Source: Desarmillaria ectypa (lineage: Eukaryota > Basidiomycota > Agaricomycetes > Agaricales > Physalacriaceae). Taken from it: 64,000 nucleotides of DNA. Every line of letters starts with the position of its first letter. Positions within the stretch are counted from its first letter, which is position 1. Below, in pieces: positions 47,690 to 59,839 of the stretch. Under the pieces are notes generated by a model. The model worked only from the letters and a program-made list of their open reading frames with translations, searched no databases and had not been told where the DNA came from. A program made the position numbers and the translations under genes. The stretch spans positions 3,348,001-3,412,000 of the forward strand of contig JAUDYN010000002.1 of assembly GCA_030407005.1 (NCBI GenBank), given 5' to 3'.

Positions 47690-48030
47690 CCTTGTAGTTG
47701 ATGAGCTCTTTCACTCAATCGACGATATAATAATACCCTTCTGAATCCTAAATCGCCATGTCTCCATACCAGATAGAAACATGATAATTGCCTTCATAAC
47801 CATCAGTCCTCTAATCCAAAGCTCCCCGAGATGACCCTCCTCAACATATATATCTCCAGCAACTGAACGGGCCTCCAGGTTTGAGTAGAGCTTCCCAATA
47901 CTGCCACATTTCCTTTCCGCATCCGACGGAGGAAGGAAATGTATCGATGGTATCTCCGTCATCCCATATCCTAAGGGCAGGTGAGTGCTAGAGCTTATAA
48001 CAGTACGATACACGCCAACCTTGCACAACC
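47690..48030 (-). pseudogene. Acyl-CoA/AMP-binding ligase relic
   Basis: The minus strand matches the adenylate-forming (4-coumarate:CoA ligase-like) family: LGYGMTEIPSIHFLPPSDAE, KCGSIGKLYSNLEARSV and the hinge-side block GELWIRGLMVMKA. The next block DSEGYYYIVD follows in another frame and ends in TGA (47715-47717) where the family has Arg (VDR-x-K-E-L), then VKELINYK continues. The N-terminal ATP-binding domain is missing. It lies upstream of the hydroxylase relic on the same strand, so the two may be parts of one lost aromatic-degradation or secondary-metabolism locus. Confidence 0.75.
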
Positions 48031-48539
48031 GCGCAACTTGCTCTCATCAAACGCAGCCTTTTTGTAACCTATCGAGATAGTAACCGATGAGCAAGGTAGC
48101 TCAGACTGCACTATTTCAATCTGACCTGCTTTGACAGCTCAATCCCCAAAGGAGCGGCCCCGCAAACTAACATTTTAACGCTGAGAGGTCGAATTTTTCC
48201 ACATCTGGATACGGGTATCTTTCAGAGGTCACGCAATGGCTCAACTTCAACGCACCTGAGTGTCGGGGGGAAGACTAGTACGGGAGGTACAACTGTCACC
48301 GTCGTCACCTCGTATTTCTGAATATCGGAACAGAAAACAATGAGGTCGAAGCGCTTTTGGATCACAACAATCAACTCCGGTTTCTGGCTCAGGAACAACA
48401 GGGATGTGGCGCCTTTAGAAAGTCAAGAAAAGAAGGAGCAGAAGACAGGGGAACAGAATTACCGTATATATGATACACAGGGAGGAATCCTAGTACCACT
48501 GTCCCTACTTCCTTGGGGTAGTTTGCTTCCCTGATATCT

Positions 48540-49631
48540 AGTACCGCGTTAATATTGGGGCTTCCTCCGAATCCGGAAATGTCAAAACACTCTCAGGTGA
48601 ATCCAAGGAGTCAGAATCTTCCGCGGGAGCGCCAGACGGCTCAAAGAGGATATCATCCTCGAAGAGAATGTCTTCAGAAACAGGTTGTCCGTCGAACGCT
48701 GGATCCTCTAGCTCCTCAAAGAGAGCTGATCTGTATCACGAAAGTTGATAATCCTGCATGATCCCTAAAACAGAGCACAGTCATGAAGGGAATCAAAGAC
48801 GATTAGACTTGATTGCATACCTTCGAAAAAGATCACAGTCTTCCACAACTCCAATGGACCAGAAATTTCTGGGACATTTGACAAAATGTGGTCGATACGG
48901 AGAAGCGGCATGAAGATATCGTCTTCTTCTTCAGGCTCCTCAAAACCTGGTATCTTTACAAGGAAGGTTTTGCAGATTATGCTCCAAGTTTCCGATGCAT
49001 CGTCCGGACCCTCTTCTTCACGGTCGAGAATCCGAACGATCTGGTCGACATCGTTGATTCCAATGTGCAGGAGTTGGGAGTAGCGTCCGTCTTCGGCAAT
49101 GCATTTATCAATCACGGGAAGCAAACTCGTCATGCGAGGTGTCTGATAATAGTCGCGCCATTCGGACGGTACACGGGAATAGACGTCGTAGCAGGTAGGA
49201 TGGTAACAGTTGTTCCATGGCAATGATTTCGAGTGCTGTAGAGGTTCCCTTGAACTGGGATGAACCGTTTCCAGCGAGATAGGAATACACCATCCAGGTC
49301 GCACATGATGAAGCTTCCGAGGGTGAAGTTTCGTGAATCCCTGTTGCACCGGTCGAATGCTGATAGCATGAAATTTGGGTCCTTTTCCAATTGCTTTTTT
49401 TACCTACGAGGTCGATTGTTAGTCGGCGAGACCAAAGCAACCAGAAGTACATACCTCCATGCAGTATCCAGGATATTTCCTATCCTTGAGACCATCCAGC
49501 TTTTTCAACATAGCATCATCGCCTCCGTCGCAGTACTGTTCCAGGATTACAACGACATCGATGAAAAAGGTGAAACAGTAGCATCAAGGTGGGATCAGTT
49601 GAAACCTGACGTCGAGCTGTCGGGCAGCCAT
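48540..49631 (-). pseudogene. Family X copy E, broken
   Basis: Minus-strand copy with start at 49631. Exon 1 has a TGA at 49584-49586 (after LIPP) where the intact copy has no stop. Exon 2 is long and open (about 49402-48834): CIPISLETVHPSSREPLQHS, LPWNNCYHPTCYDV, EDDIFMPLLRIDHILSNV. After an intron, the exon with IMQDYQLS runs into a second TGA at 48736-48738, where copies A to C have Arg or Ala-Arg. Both stops are consistent with C-to-T change of CGA codons. The remaining C-terminal blocks (acidic, Ser/Asp-rich) are visible downstream. Confidence 0.8.
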
Positions 49632-50530
49632 GATGGGTAAGGGGGAGATAGTGAACGGTTACGTCTAAATTGAGTATATTTGTACCACAACAAAAGTGAG
49701 CGACAAAATACAATGTCATCGTGGGAAGATTAGCTGACAAGCGATAAATAATCTGACCTGTTGCAATACATGGAACGGAATAGACTGCTGATAGTTCCTA
49801 TGTTCCCCAGATGCCACCAAGGTGAGCGTCGCTATTCATCGAGCATAACAGTGGCTTTTATTGCCGTTAACTTCGAATTTACGGGACAATATGTGCAAGA
49901 TTACGGGTTGTTCCCCACGTATCCTGTCACAATGCCCAGGGCATGAAGATGGAAGTCAGTTTCAACTGCAGGGAATTCGCGTCCACGGTCACGTATGCGA
50001 GGATCTTCTGAAGAAATCAATTTACGTTTCTATTGAGTTATTTGAATCTGATACGTTGTTAAGCAGAGCATTTGCGTCAGGTCTGACGACTTGAAAGGGT
50101 GCAGACATCGTTGACAATGTCTGTGGTAGCCTTTTCGTGGCAAAATCATTGAATATCTCTGTCAGGATGTAAACCTGGAGTCATGAAGGCATCGCGGTAG
50201 AACCTACTTCTCCTAAAGATTATCCTACGAATCTGCAAGGAGTAAGTGATACATTGATGGCTTTCATAGCTGTCAAGAAAGAAGCGATCCGGACTAGGAA
50301 TCTTATCAAAATGCCAAAGGAAGCAGACTGGTGGCAAAGATCCCGAGCACCATAAAACAGAACAGAACGTTATGTACGTAAATGACGCACATTCGTTCAA
50401 GTAAGCGTTCAAGATATTTCTCGAAAGGTGCCGTCAGTGGGTACGAGTGTGAAAAAGGGGAGTCCCCGGGCCGTCGGCTCGGCTGCTGTGGCCCATGACC
50501 AGTTTCTTTCCACACTTTTGTGATCTTTCC

Positions 50531-52960
50531 TTATGATAAAAAGAAATGATGACAGATATAATTGTAAACCAATGCTACTGTTTAGAGGGTCTATAGAAAG
50601 CTCTACCGTTTACTACCTAGTGTTGTCAAAGATAATCTCGGTATGTACTTGTTCCAGCTTCCTATACAATACGATTTATGCCTTCAGTTGACAAAGTCCC
50701 AGGTAACGTTCACTAGAGAAGGAAAATTATCAGGCTAGGGAAACAACATGAACAACAAGCAACATACATCTACCGGCTGCCAAATTTCCCAAGGCTTGGA
50801 ATGCAGCGACAGAAAGATAGACGTTGGCCGAATTACCACAGTCCTTGCAGGCATCTGTGACCATAACTTCCACAGACGTCGAAGGATCGTCTGTCAGAGA
50901 GACAGTGACCTAAAATTGGGTTAGATAACAATCTGCAGACCTCCACTGTTGGCGTACATTCTTGAAGCAGTCATCCCTTTCCCCCCAATTTACGTAGTCT
51001 GTGCTCAAACCAATGGTAAAATCGGTATCATTGGAATATATGCCGCATGCAGTCATAGTACTGTTCTAGAGAACAATATCGTCAGAACATACTCTAAAAT
51101 TGCCAGCAAATGCACCTACTTGGAACCCATAGTAGGCGATACCAGCCTGAGAGCGTGCGTGCAAGACCGACGCAAAGACAGAGGAGGCAAGAGCAAGTAG
51201 GGTGAGTTTAAGCTGCATTGTTAACGAAGGAAAAGAGTACTCGATAGATCATTGGCTCTTGTATCAGAGATACAGCAAGTTTAAATACAGCCTCTCATGT
51301 CCAAAGAAAGTGTGAAAGTTCGAAAGAACATAGAGCATAAACTTGCGGGCTGGTAGAGATGATTCAGCATCGAAATTTCGACAAACCGGTGAAGTTGAGT
51401 GCAAAATCCGTGTCCCATGCGCCTGCAAGCGATCACATGGAATTTCTCCGTCGTGACAACCAATGCCTAGGCACTACGGACGGCGGGCCCCCCAAACGAC
51501 TTCAACCTATACAGGCTGCTATATGCCGGGTCTGTTAACCAGCTATTCTACCCCTTTCACAGGGATCAATGGGAACACCGAATCAACGTCAAGATATAGA
51601 TCAGTGCGCTCAATTCTATTATATTCGAGACTGTGTTATGCATACTTCGTGGCCTTGCGACGAGCCACCCTCGGGCCATCTGCATCTCCCACTAAGCAGT
51701 GGCCGAGGCAATGACGCACCGCGGTGCCAAGTTCTATCAGAGGAAATTTGCGTTTAGTCGAGAAAGTCCATAACACTTAAGCGCACAACACGTAAAGCGG
51801 AGAACGGTCTGCTGCAATTCACCTTCTGGATTAAAGTAGAAGGAACCACTGCCAAAAGCTACATGGCCCAATTACGTGACCATGATGACTAAGATACCAA
51901 ATAATAAGCTTTGATTTATCGGTCCAGTGTAAACTCGGTAAATTCCATGAACTTCGGAATACGTACTAAGAGAAGGGCCACTGACACGCTCAGTCGGCAA
52001 ACGATGCCCCCACTGGCCTGGAGAAAATCCTCACAGTTCGAATATCTCATCTATGTAGTGTAACTGCTTATGGTCAAATGTCCCCGCCGAGCTATTCCAA
52101 ACTTCCCTGCGGTCAATACTGACGCTATTTAGCCTATTTTTATTTCCTTCCAGAAGAAAACTGACTAACCAATGAAGTGTCGATATCTCGAAGGTGAACG
52201 AATATTCAGACCAAAGCTCGGTTATCCATAAGCCATTGGTGCACCAGACGCTCTGGCATAAAACTGGGGTCCCGAGTCCAAAAGTACACCTTAATACCAT
52301 CGTCGTTTTATTTTACCACTGCTGATGCTCAGTGAGCGCCTTTTTTGTGAGAAGAGATCTATATACATACTAGCATATACTCCGCCACCGTCGACATTGA
52401 AAATAACATCGAAGAAGACATCAGAGGCAGAGTGGAGTCTGCAGCCCTCGCTGCTGTCTCGTTGCAGTGCAGTCGGTCCCGCCAAACAGACACACCTTCA
52501 TTCGTGAACGATAATAGCCATCCAGAATCAATATGGACCGCTGCTTGATTAATCACGTAGCAATTCATACTCTTCACAAATATCTGATCCGAAAGGTTAG
52601 AGCCCAAGACACAAACGGAGAAGTATAGGACGGAGAAAACCAGTTTATCCCGGGCCACTGTCGGGGGAGTTAGACCCTACATACAAATTCAGTCGGAAAC
52701 AGACAGGTCAGAGGCGTTTTAACCAATTCGGCCGCTACACGCGGAATGGGGTCTGAAGCACAGACCGGAATAAACCAATTTCTCCACCATCGGGGCCAGC
52801 TAGGCCCTGTAGATGGTTCGGTCGGAAATAGACAGACCAGAGGTACTTTCCTTACCATCAAATCACCATGCTGAGCCATTGGTAGGGCCATGAGTTACCC
52901 AAAAGACCCAACCGCAGAGAAAAAATCAGTGTTATTCTAGACCTTGCATATCAGCTCATG
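50531..52960 (+). repeat. Segmental duplication, second copy
   Basis: The partner of 43861-46340. Within it a roughly 130-bp sub-repeat recurs (about 52640 and 52770, matching about 46015 and 46140) with the shared core TCGGAAATAGACAGACC or close variants. No gene other than the secreted-protein copy is seen inside. Confidence 0.8.
50684..51218 (-). CDS. Small secreted double-psi beta-barrel protein, copy 2
   Basis: Four exons (51120-51218, 50958-51065, 50774-50909, 50684-50712) with the same intron positions as copy 1, 123 residues. It differs at a few residues, for example Ala for Thr after RSQ at the N-terminus and Ile for Thr in the CG-x-YSNDTDF segment. The signal peptide and DACKDCG motif are the same. 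The promoter differs: the TATA box of copy 1 (TATATAAA) reads TATTTAAA here, so expression may differ. Open and intact. Confidence 0.9.
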
Positions 52961-53440
52961 TTGCGAAGTTCGTAAAAACGGTACATGTTATCCTACTAAG
53001 CTATACGGCCGCGAAAATAAACGAAGTAGTTGTCGAGGCGCTACGGTTCTCGTGATGTCTGGCGGATTGCCACCATTACTGATGCTTCCGCTACTTCCGT
53101 GATGTCTATTGTCAGATATTCCAATTTTGCGATGAGTTAAACAATACTGGGACTGAGGGCTATTCAGAGATCAGAACTGTTCTAAGCAACATCCCTTGGA
53201 GGTAGATTCAGGAAGAACGGTAAAGTCCGAAGTGCGGTTGTAGATAGTTTGTTTACAAACATTGTGCCAACAGCGCTGCCTGGCAGAAGAGGACTCATGA
53301 GATCATCAGCCCCAGTAAAGTGCTAGGACCGGTACGGACCGTTCTGTCTATTATGCCGTACCGGTTGCCTTCTGTAATGTAGAACTACATACAGAAGCGA
53401 CCATGAGTTTAGGCTCGAGCATGTATCACACATCTAGGTT

Positions 53441-53626
53441 CTAAACCATTGGTTCATCCGGAAATTCAACGAACATTGGGCGCATTATAGGACCACCAGC
53501 CTGATGCATTTTGATCACCGCGACGAACAGGTAAGTACCAAAGCCAGTTCGAGGCCGGATAATTTCTTCAAGACTGTATCGGCTTTGCCAGACTAGTCGA
53601 GAAGCCAGTGTACCTATGACACACAT
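53441..53626 (-). pseudogene. Glycoside hydrolase family 31 fragment
   Basis: A 61-codon minus-strand ORF contains a block resembling the segment that follows the catalytic region of GH31 alpha-glucosidases (AHQ-x-GGP-x-MRP-x-F-x-EFPDEP), here HQAGGPIMRPMFVEFPDEP. Nothing similar to the catalytic Asp motif is visible upstream within 1 kb. A fragment only. Confidence 0.5.
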
Positions 53627-54368
53627 CAGTACGTCGTCACCCGCATAGTAGCGAATTATTTTAAGTATACGGAAGCTCTCGCTGGTATGATGAAGGGAAA
53701 AACGATTAGAATACTATTTGGCACTCGGCACTTGTGAATAACCGTAACTAGCTTCCTTTCGAAACCGCCTATGACATATGTCAACAAGAATGTAAGGCGT
53801 CGACACGGGCCATAAATACCGATGTCGTTCGGAGACTAATAACCAATTCCGCCAAATTCCGAGCTCATATGCATACAAACCTTTTCGACATGGTGAAACG
53901 GCGGCTGCGTTTGAATCCTATCCTGTAGGGTTGATTTTGGCCTAAACTGGAAAACGGGTTAGCGAGATATAAGCGAACACTATGAACTTCATGGCCGTCT
54001 TCCAGAGCTGAAACCTGTCATTCGTATTTAATTGTTACCCCCCTAGTCGTAGGTTTTGAAATTCGCGGGTAACGTAGCCTTCCGGTTGTTGTTTCGAGGT
54101 GTCAAACTCGTGTGTACGTAGAAACACAGTATCTTCTGCGACAATACCAATACCAAATTCCTCGTTCGGAATAAAGGGACCAAGATGTTTCATTCATCGA
54201 CAATTACAGCCATAGGTATGCGTGTGGGACAAGGGGAGATAAAGCAAGAATGACCGGGTACGTTGGGGTGTAGTACACGCACTTTGGTATATGCGTGTTA
54301 GTCGCTGCGGACCAGATGTTAAGCGCAGAAAATCTACCTTTGTTGTCGATCTACATAGTTCATAATTA

Positions 54369-55140
54369 TCAGAGTGGACCATCTATGAGAAATATTACAG
54401 ACTCACAGTAACCAGGTACTAGGCTGGCAGGTGCATGTACATTGTCTCGATATTCTGCCGCAACCAAGCTAACGGGGACGAAATACCAAAGTTGGCTAGG
54501 GCTGTCCAGATACGCCACCTGGGCTACAATCCTCCTATTATTGAGGAGTACGTCGACGCAAGGAGCGCAAAACCGTACAAGAAAATGTGTTCTTACCGAG
54601 GTCTTGACCAATGTGGGCTACAAGCTAGTGTAAAAAACACAAAATGAATAAAATATCTTGACTTACGTATGTGAAAAGACGGTTCGCAATCCTGTGAAAT
54701 GGCGTTACTTTGAAGGAGAAGACTTTCCATAATACATCTTCATTACGCCTGGAAACTTTGCGCCATTGTAGCGCGGGAAAAGAAGGATTACCGGAAGCCA
54801 CATTATCGTTGCCAGGGAAGCCGTCGCCTGCAAGCATGGCGTTAGGGATGTTGACGGCGGTGCATTTCCCGGCTTACCGTCCGCAAACGACAGGAACTTG
54901 TCGTCTTGTAAAATGGGAGAAACCGTGAAAACGTCCAGGCTTTCCCCCGTTCATGCAACTTTCCACCGAGTAGTCAGACTATAGGATGCTTGTGGGTCGA
55001 ACGGTTGCACTTTGTCGACCGTAAGATATTGACTATACGAGCGGAAGATGAAGAAAAACCTTTGCCATCAGGGTCACATAGAAGAACGTCGTGGGTAGCA
55101 ACATTTTCAATGCGATCTGCACGATTACGAGGTATATAGA
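54369..55140 (-). pseudogene. Decayed multi-exon gene of unknown function
   Basis: Several minus-strand segments splice plausibly: RIENVATHDVLLCDPDGK (about 55120-55064), LDVFTVSPILQDDKFLSFAD (about 54940-54885), GDGFPGNDNVASGNPSFPAL (about 54830) and LWYFVPVSLVAAEYRDNVHA (about 54495). GT-AG introns exist between some, but not all phases agree. Looks like a once intact secreted or soluble protein. No family recognised and no clear start or stop, so relic is more likely than gene. Confidence 0.33.
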
Positions 55141-57324
55141 AGTGCATTTAAGATAGTCCGGGACTTACAGATACCGCTTTCTAGTGCTCGGGCTTATGCT
55201 GAAATGACGAAAAAAAATATGAAGCATGAGAGATTCTTGAACATGATCACCCAGGAAGACTACCGCTGGAGTCTAAAGGATTACTTCTGCTATTCACCGG
55301 CTTTTATAGGCCCAAAGGGCGTACAAAATTCCAGGTACTTGTATCGGGCCCAATGCGCTGAGTGACGCGTGAGTTCATGACATAGCCGCTGTAGTTGACG
55401 GAGAAATTTTTGGATCAGCGGAAAGTCAAAACAAACGTAGCTTCAAGATCTTGCTCCCGTATATGGCCGTCGGTCACCCGCGCAGGAGTATATATGAAAG
55501 GTGTCGAGCAATTGCGGCTGCGGCGCAGGTTTGGTTATTTGGAAACCTGTGAATATCCCAAGGGCGCCCGCTTTTGTCTCCAATGAAGGATGGAAACAAT
55601 TTGTGTTGAGAGTACGAGCCATGACTGCAGGTACAGTCGTACGGACTTTAAATTAATCACCGATACAGTCAAATTTCTCTTTTTCACAGCCACACATCTT
55701 AGCGACCCACCGCCCGCTAAGATATACATTCTATTTTATCACTACAGCGTACTCTCGCCGTGCCCGTCTCATTACGCTCGCTCGCCACCGTGCCCTTCTC
55801 AATCCCCGGTCCACTGCTCAATAATCTGGGCACATCCCGAGAAAACATAAAACGTCCGGCTCATAGCAGTTCGGGCGGTGAAATCTTCTTAATTCGACCA
55901 AGCTTTAGGCAGTCTTTGAACATTGAGTTCTGGTTCGCAGAGTGAGTGGCGTTTCCGACAGTAACGTCTGGTAAAGTACAAACGCGCCACAAACCATTGC
56001 GAAAGGTACTTCAACAATGGCATAAAGACTGCTTGCTGAATGCTGAGTCTAAAATTGTCAGATGATTCGACAGGTGCCAATGCCTCAACTCTTGCAGTCT
56101 AAGATTCTTTGTCAGTCCGTGAACCGTATAGCATGGGTGTAAAAGGATGAAAATACGAGCATACATACTGGTATTTGCCGTGCAACGCTGAAGGAAAGTA
56201 TTCTTCAACTAGACACCAACGGCGACACCGCAAACTTTGAAATGTTTCATTCTACGTCCTTGACTCGTCCACCATCGACTGCTCTCCATTGAATCCGTAT
56301 TGCCCAAAATAAACGATCGGAAAATTTCTGTTTGGCACTTATGGACGGCAGTAGCGTCTGTTTCTTTATTCAATTTGGGACATCACGGACATAACTTTTG
56401 GTTTGAACTGCAGTCTGAATTAGAGAAATTAGGAAGTGGAGGAACGGGCGAGTAGAAGATGATGATAATTAGGGTGACGGGGAGGTTAAAAATTGCACAC
56501 CAAAGCCGGCCGGACCGGACCCCTCGACTCTGTAATCGAAATCGGAAATTCAGCATTCTTTCGCAGAACCACCGAGGCAGTCTGATATCGTACGCCGGTC
56601 AAGTCAGTGAGCATGTATTTCCCACTTTGTTGTCATCACAGTATTCATTAAAGGACATATAGGATGTGAGCAAGATGTGAGTCATAAATCAGACATAACT
56701 AGCAGTCCGATTCTTTTCTTTGACTGGTCCTTTTGTGATTTCGTCAATCAATGTGCATGGTTGCTTGGTGAGTCTTTACCTCACTTTTACCTCCCTCAGG
56801 ATAGAACAGGTATTCAAACCCGCCACAAATTGGCATCATCGGTTAGTACTTGTGAGTGTTGGACCAATGTGTGTCAATATCTTTGTCTCGGAGACATTGA
56901 AGCATCTTCTTGAACTCTAGCTCCCTCTGTGATAGTGCTACAGATTCCCATTAGTATAGGTATCTTTTAACAGGACTCTCTAATGTACTCTTACCGCAAA
57001 ATCACGGTCACATGATATCATCCTTCACGTCCTATTTTTAATAGCTCAGATAATATGCCCTCTAGCCCTTCACTTGGATCTTTTTACAGATTTTTAAAAT
57101 TTTATTTCCAGCGATATGTGACTACCAACTCTCGTTGTATAGTAAACCTTTTAACACAATTACGGTGCAGGATCGGCGGCAGATGTATTATAATATCGAC
57201 ACATAGGAAAAAAATGCTTCCTGGTCATACACGAGAGTATTCCCAGTTGACATTGACACTGAAGTAAGATGTAATCATATCGCACTTTTGAAACAGTATA
57301 TAGTAAAAACACTTGCCTCGGCAG
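55141..57324. other. No gene recognised
   Basis: About 2.2 kb with only short ORFs. No transposon ends were found by eye. Confidence 0.4.
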
Positions 57325-57690
57325 TCAATCGTCTCGAGTTCCAAAATATATCCGCCTGATGAAACGAGCCGCTTCAATCATTTGGCTCAACTGTTCCCAA
57401 AGGGGCTCAACGACCTTAACAAACTCCAATACCGACACCACATACGGACCAAGTTTTCTGGTCTCATAATCGTCCACCATCTCTTCAATTTTGCGCCAGA
57501 ATGACCCGGGCTTGGAGCATGTGTCCCGTGATGCGATTGACCATGCACCTTCACATGCAAATAAAATGAAAGAAGCGTAGATAATCCATTTAAACTCTCC
57601 TGCTAACTTTTTGCGGTGTGCGCTGCTCGACAATCCTAATACTTGCACCAGTTGACGGTTTTCCTCATCCCTGATGAACGAGCTCGGCAT
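57325..57690 (-). CDS. Small hypothetical protein
   Basis: A 121-codon open ORF (MPSSFIRDEENRQLVQVLGL...). It has a mildly hydrophobic stretch (WIIYASFILFACEGAW) that may be a membrane helix and a helical C-terminus. It may be one exon of a larger gene or free-standing. No family recognised. Confidence 0.35.
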   Translation of the reverse strand: MPSSFIRDEENRQLVQVLGLSSSAHRKKLAGEFKWIIYASFILFACEGAWSIASRDTCSKPGSFWRKIEEMVDDYETRKLGPYVVSVLEFVKVVEPLWEQLSQMIEAARFIRRIYFGTRDD

Positions 57691-58252
57691 GCATGCATGT
57701 CATCAAACAGGACCTATTGCGACTCAGAAAGCGTCATCTCCCTATCGAACATTTCTTCTCTAGCCAGGGCCCTAGGCATATTGAAACCGTATCTGTAGTG
57801 ATCGGTATACGAGTCAGTGCGGACTGATAGAAGTTTGAGCTTAAAGAGATATCACACCGTATCAGTATTGCGAGGTGAGGTAAGAAGAAGGGCTTCATGC
57901 ATCAATGTCACAGGTTTCGAGTATAAGAATGAAATTCTGAGCCTTTGTTCGTTTGCCGTCACTGGTACCCGGGGTGAACGAACAAAGACAGGAGCACATG
58001 ATAGGTGCGTGAACTTGGCAGTCGTGCTTCTTGAGTACCTATCACTGGAGCGATATATTCGATGGATGCAACATTGTACACGATTATCATTATTGCCAAG
58101 ATGTATAAAATGAGATGAGACATATAAGGATCACAGTATCGATACAGTTAAAATAAGATATAAGAAAAAATGGCTACGATACGTACGTGATACACCGAGG
58201 AAGAAAGGAAATCCACACGTGCCATATTCAAGCCATGAAAAGCGGTAATGAC
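57691..58252. other. 3' flank of the Cys-rich gene
   Basis: No gene seen. A short plus-strand ORF (57817-58113) has no support. Confidence 0.4.
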
Positions 58253-59839
58253 TTACTTCAACATGCCATCGACCTTCACGAGCCAATCGCGAGCATATGA
58301 AGCGCCGACTCGGTCCGGACAAGTGTTCCTTGTATAGTTAGTTAGCTCTTCCCACCACGGTCCATTCCGGAGCTCGCGGAGGAGTTCCTGGAACGAGGGA
58401 ATTCTTATCACCCTCCCATCCTCCCCTCGCTCGAATTCAATCGTCCCTCCATGTTCCATCCATTTCCTCAATCCACTGCTGTTGTCCTTGATGCGGAACC
58501 ACCGCTCATTAAATAACTCCTTGTCCTCTTGTCTAAGCAATAAGAGCTCCAAGAAGCCAAAGACTGCCGTATAGAGACTCGGCTTGTACTGAGACCCAAG
58601 CCAATCGCTCAGTCGACCGTACTGTAGAACAGACTGAATGACTCTTGGAACCAAAGATAAGCGCAGCAGATTGTCGCAATTCCATTGGTTGTTGTCTTTG
58701 GAGCCACATTCGTAGTAGAACGTCAGCGCCTTGAAGGCCTTGTGGAGAGTCTCCCAAGTGCGAGCGTTGTTCAGAAAACTAGATACTCCCCCAGAACGAA
58801 TGATTTCCTCTTCCAGAGATGTAATGATCTCGTAAGAAGCAACAGAACGACGCCGTTTGCAGTTCTTGGGAGAGAGACACTGAGGACGCTTATGACATCC
58901 ACGGCAATAGGTACCGCAGCTCCAGCAGCAGCGTATGAGAGTCGCATCGAGCGAGGGACAAGGAGTGCTATCGGCAGCCTTCAAATCGACGTCCTTGATA
59001 GAGAATTTGGGTATCTAGATGGGTATGCGATTAACGTTGCTAACACAGAAGAAAGTTCAAACAGGGTTTACCTGATATCCTCCGCATACAGCCGTTCCAT
59101 TACATTCAGAGCATACGACAGTCCGCTTCCACAAGTCTGCTGCTGCGTTTCTGGCAGCGTCAAGATCAGCGACAACATCACTGTATTCGTGAACGGCAAG
59201 GTTACTGTCAGATGGTGCCATTGAAGCATAGCTTGGAAGAGTCGTGACACTTTCAGTGGCAAGGATTCTAACCAAATCAGCTCCAGGACTTCGACCCGGG
59301 GAAATGGAGGATGTAGGAGATGGATACGTGGCTTCGTCGTATACTGAGGTACGATGGAGAGGAGAATTGGGGCTAGCAGGGGGACGGAGAATATCAAGAT
59401 CCTCGAGACGTATCGTGGAAACTGTTTGGACAGAACAGATGGTCTCCACACGCTGGGGCGGTTGACTCGCAACATCATTAAACGCGAGAGAGGCTGCAGG
59501 CTCGGGCCCGGCTTGATCTACCTTCAAGTGGGTCGTGCACTCGGGGCTATTTGGTGGAGTCGGATAGGTGGTATGGGTTTCGCGACGAGGAATTTTAAGG
59601 GTTGTGACAGATGGATTAGTGTGGTAGGAGGGGAGTGGGCCTGCATAATTGTGCTTGTATTGTGTGTAGGGAGGATAGGGCTGCCGCGACTGATCGATTA
59701 GAGGCCCCTTGACTGGGGCGCCTGGTTGTGGATTCTTACGTTGGGACGGAACCGCGTCGTAGCCACGGTTGTCCCGTCGCGAGACGGCTCGGGCATCGCG
59801 ACGGGTCTTCGTGTATCCTGGCGCCCGAGAGGAAAGCAT
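58253..59839 (-). CDS. Cys-rich putative zinc-binding protein
   Basis: Two exons (59072-59839, 58253-59014) join over a 57-bp intron into 509 residues. Residues 1-230 are Pro/Ser/Arg-rich and disordered. Near the junction are two cysteine clusters, VCSECNGTAVCGGYQ and RCCWSCGTYCRGCHKRPQC, spacing C-x2-C...C and C-x2-C-x3-C-x2-C-x5-C, probably binding zinc. The C-terminal 200 residues are helical (LLRLSLVPRVIQSVLQYGRL, LLLRQEDKELF). It looks like a regulatory or adaptor protein; no named family identified. Without the intron the two ORFs would be separate, but the cysteine clusters and in-frame junction favour one gene. Confidence 0.72.
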
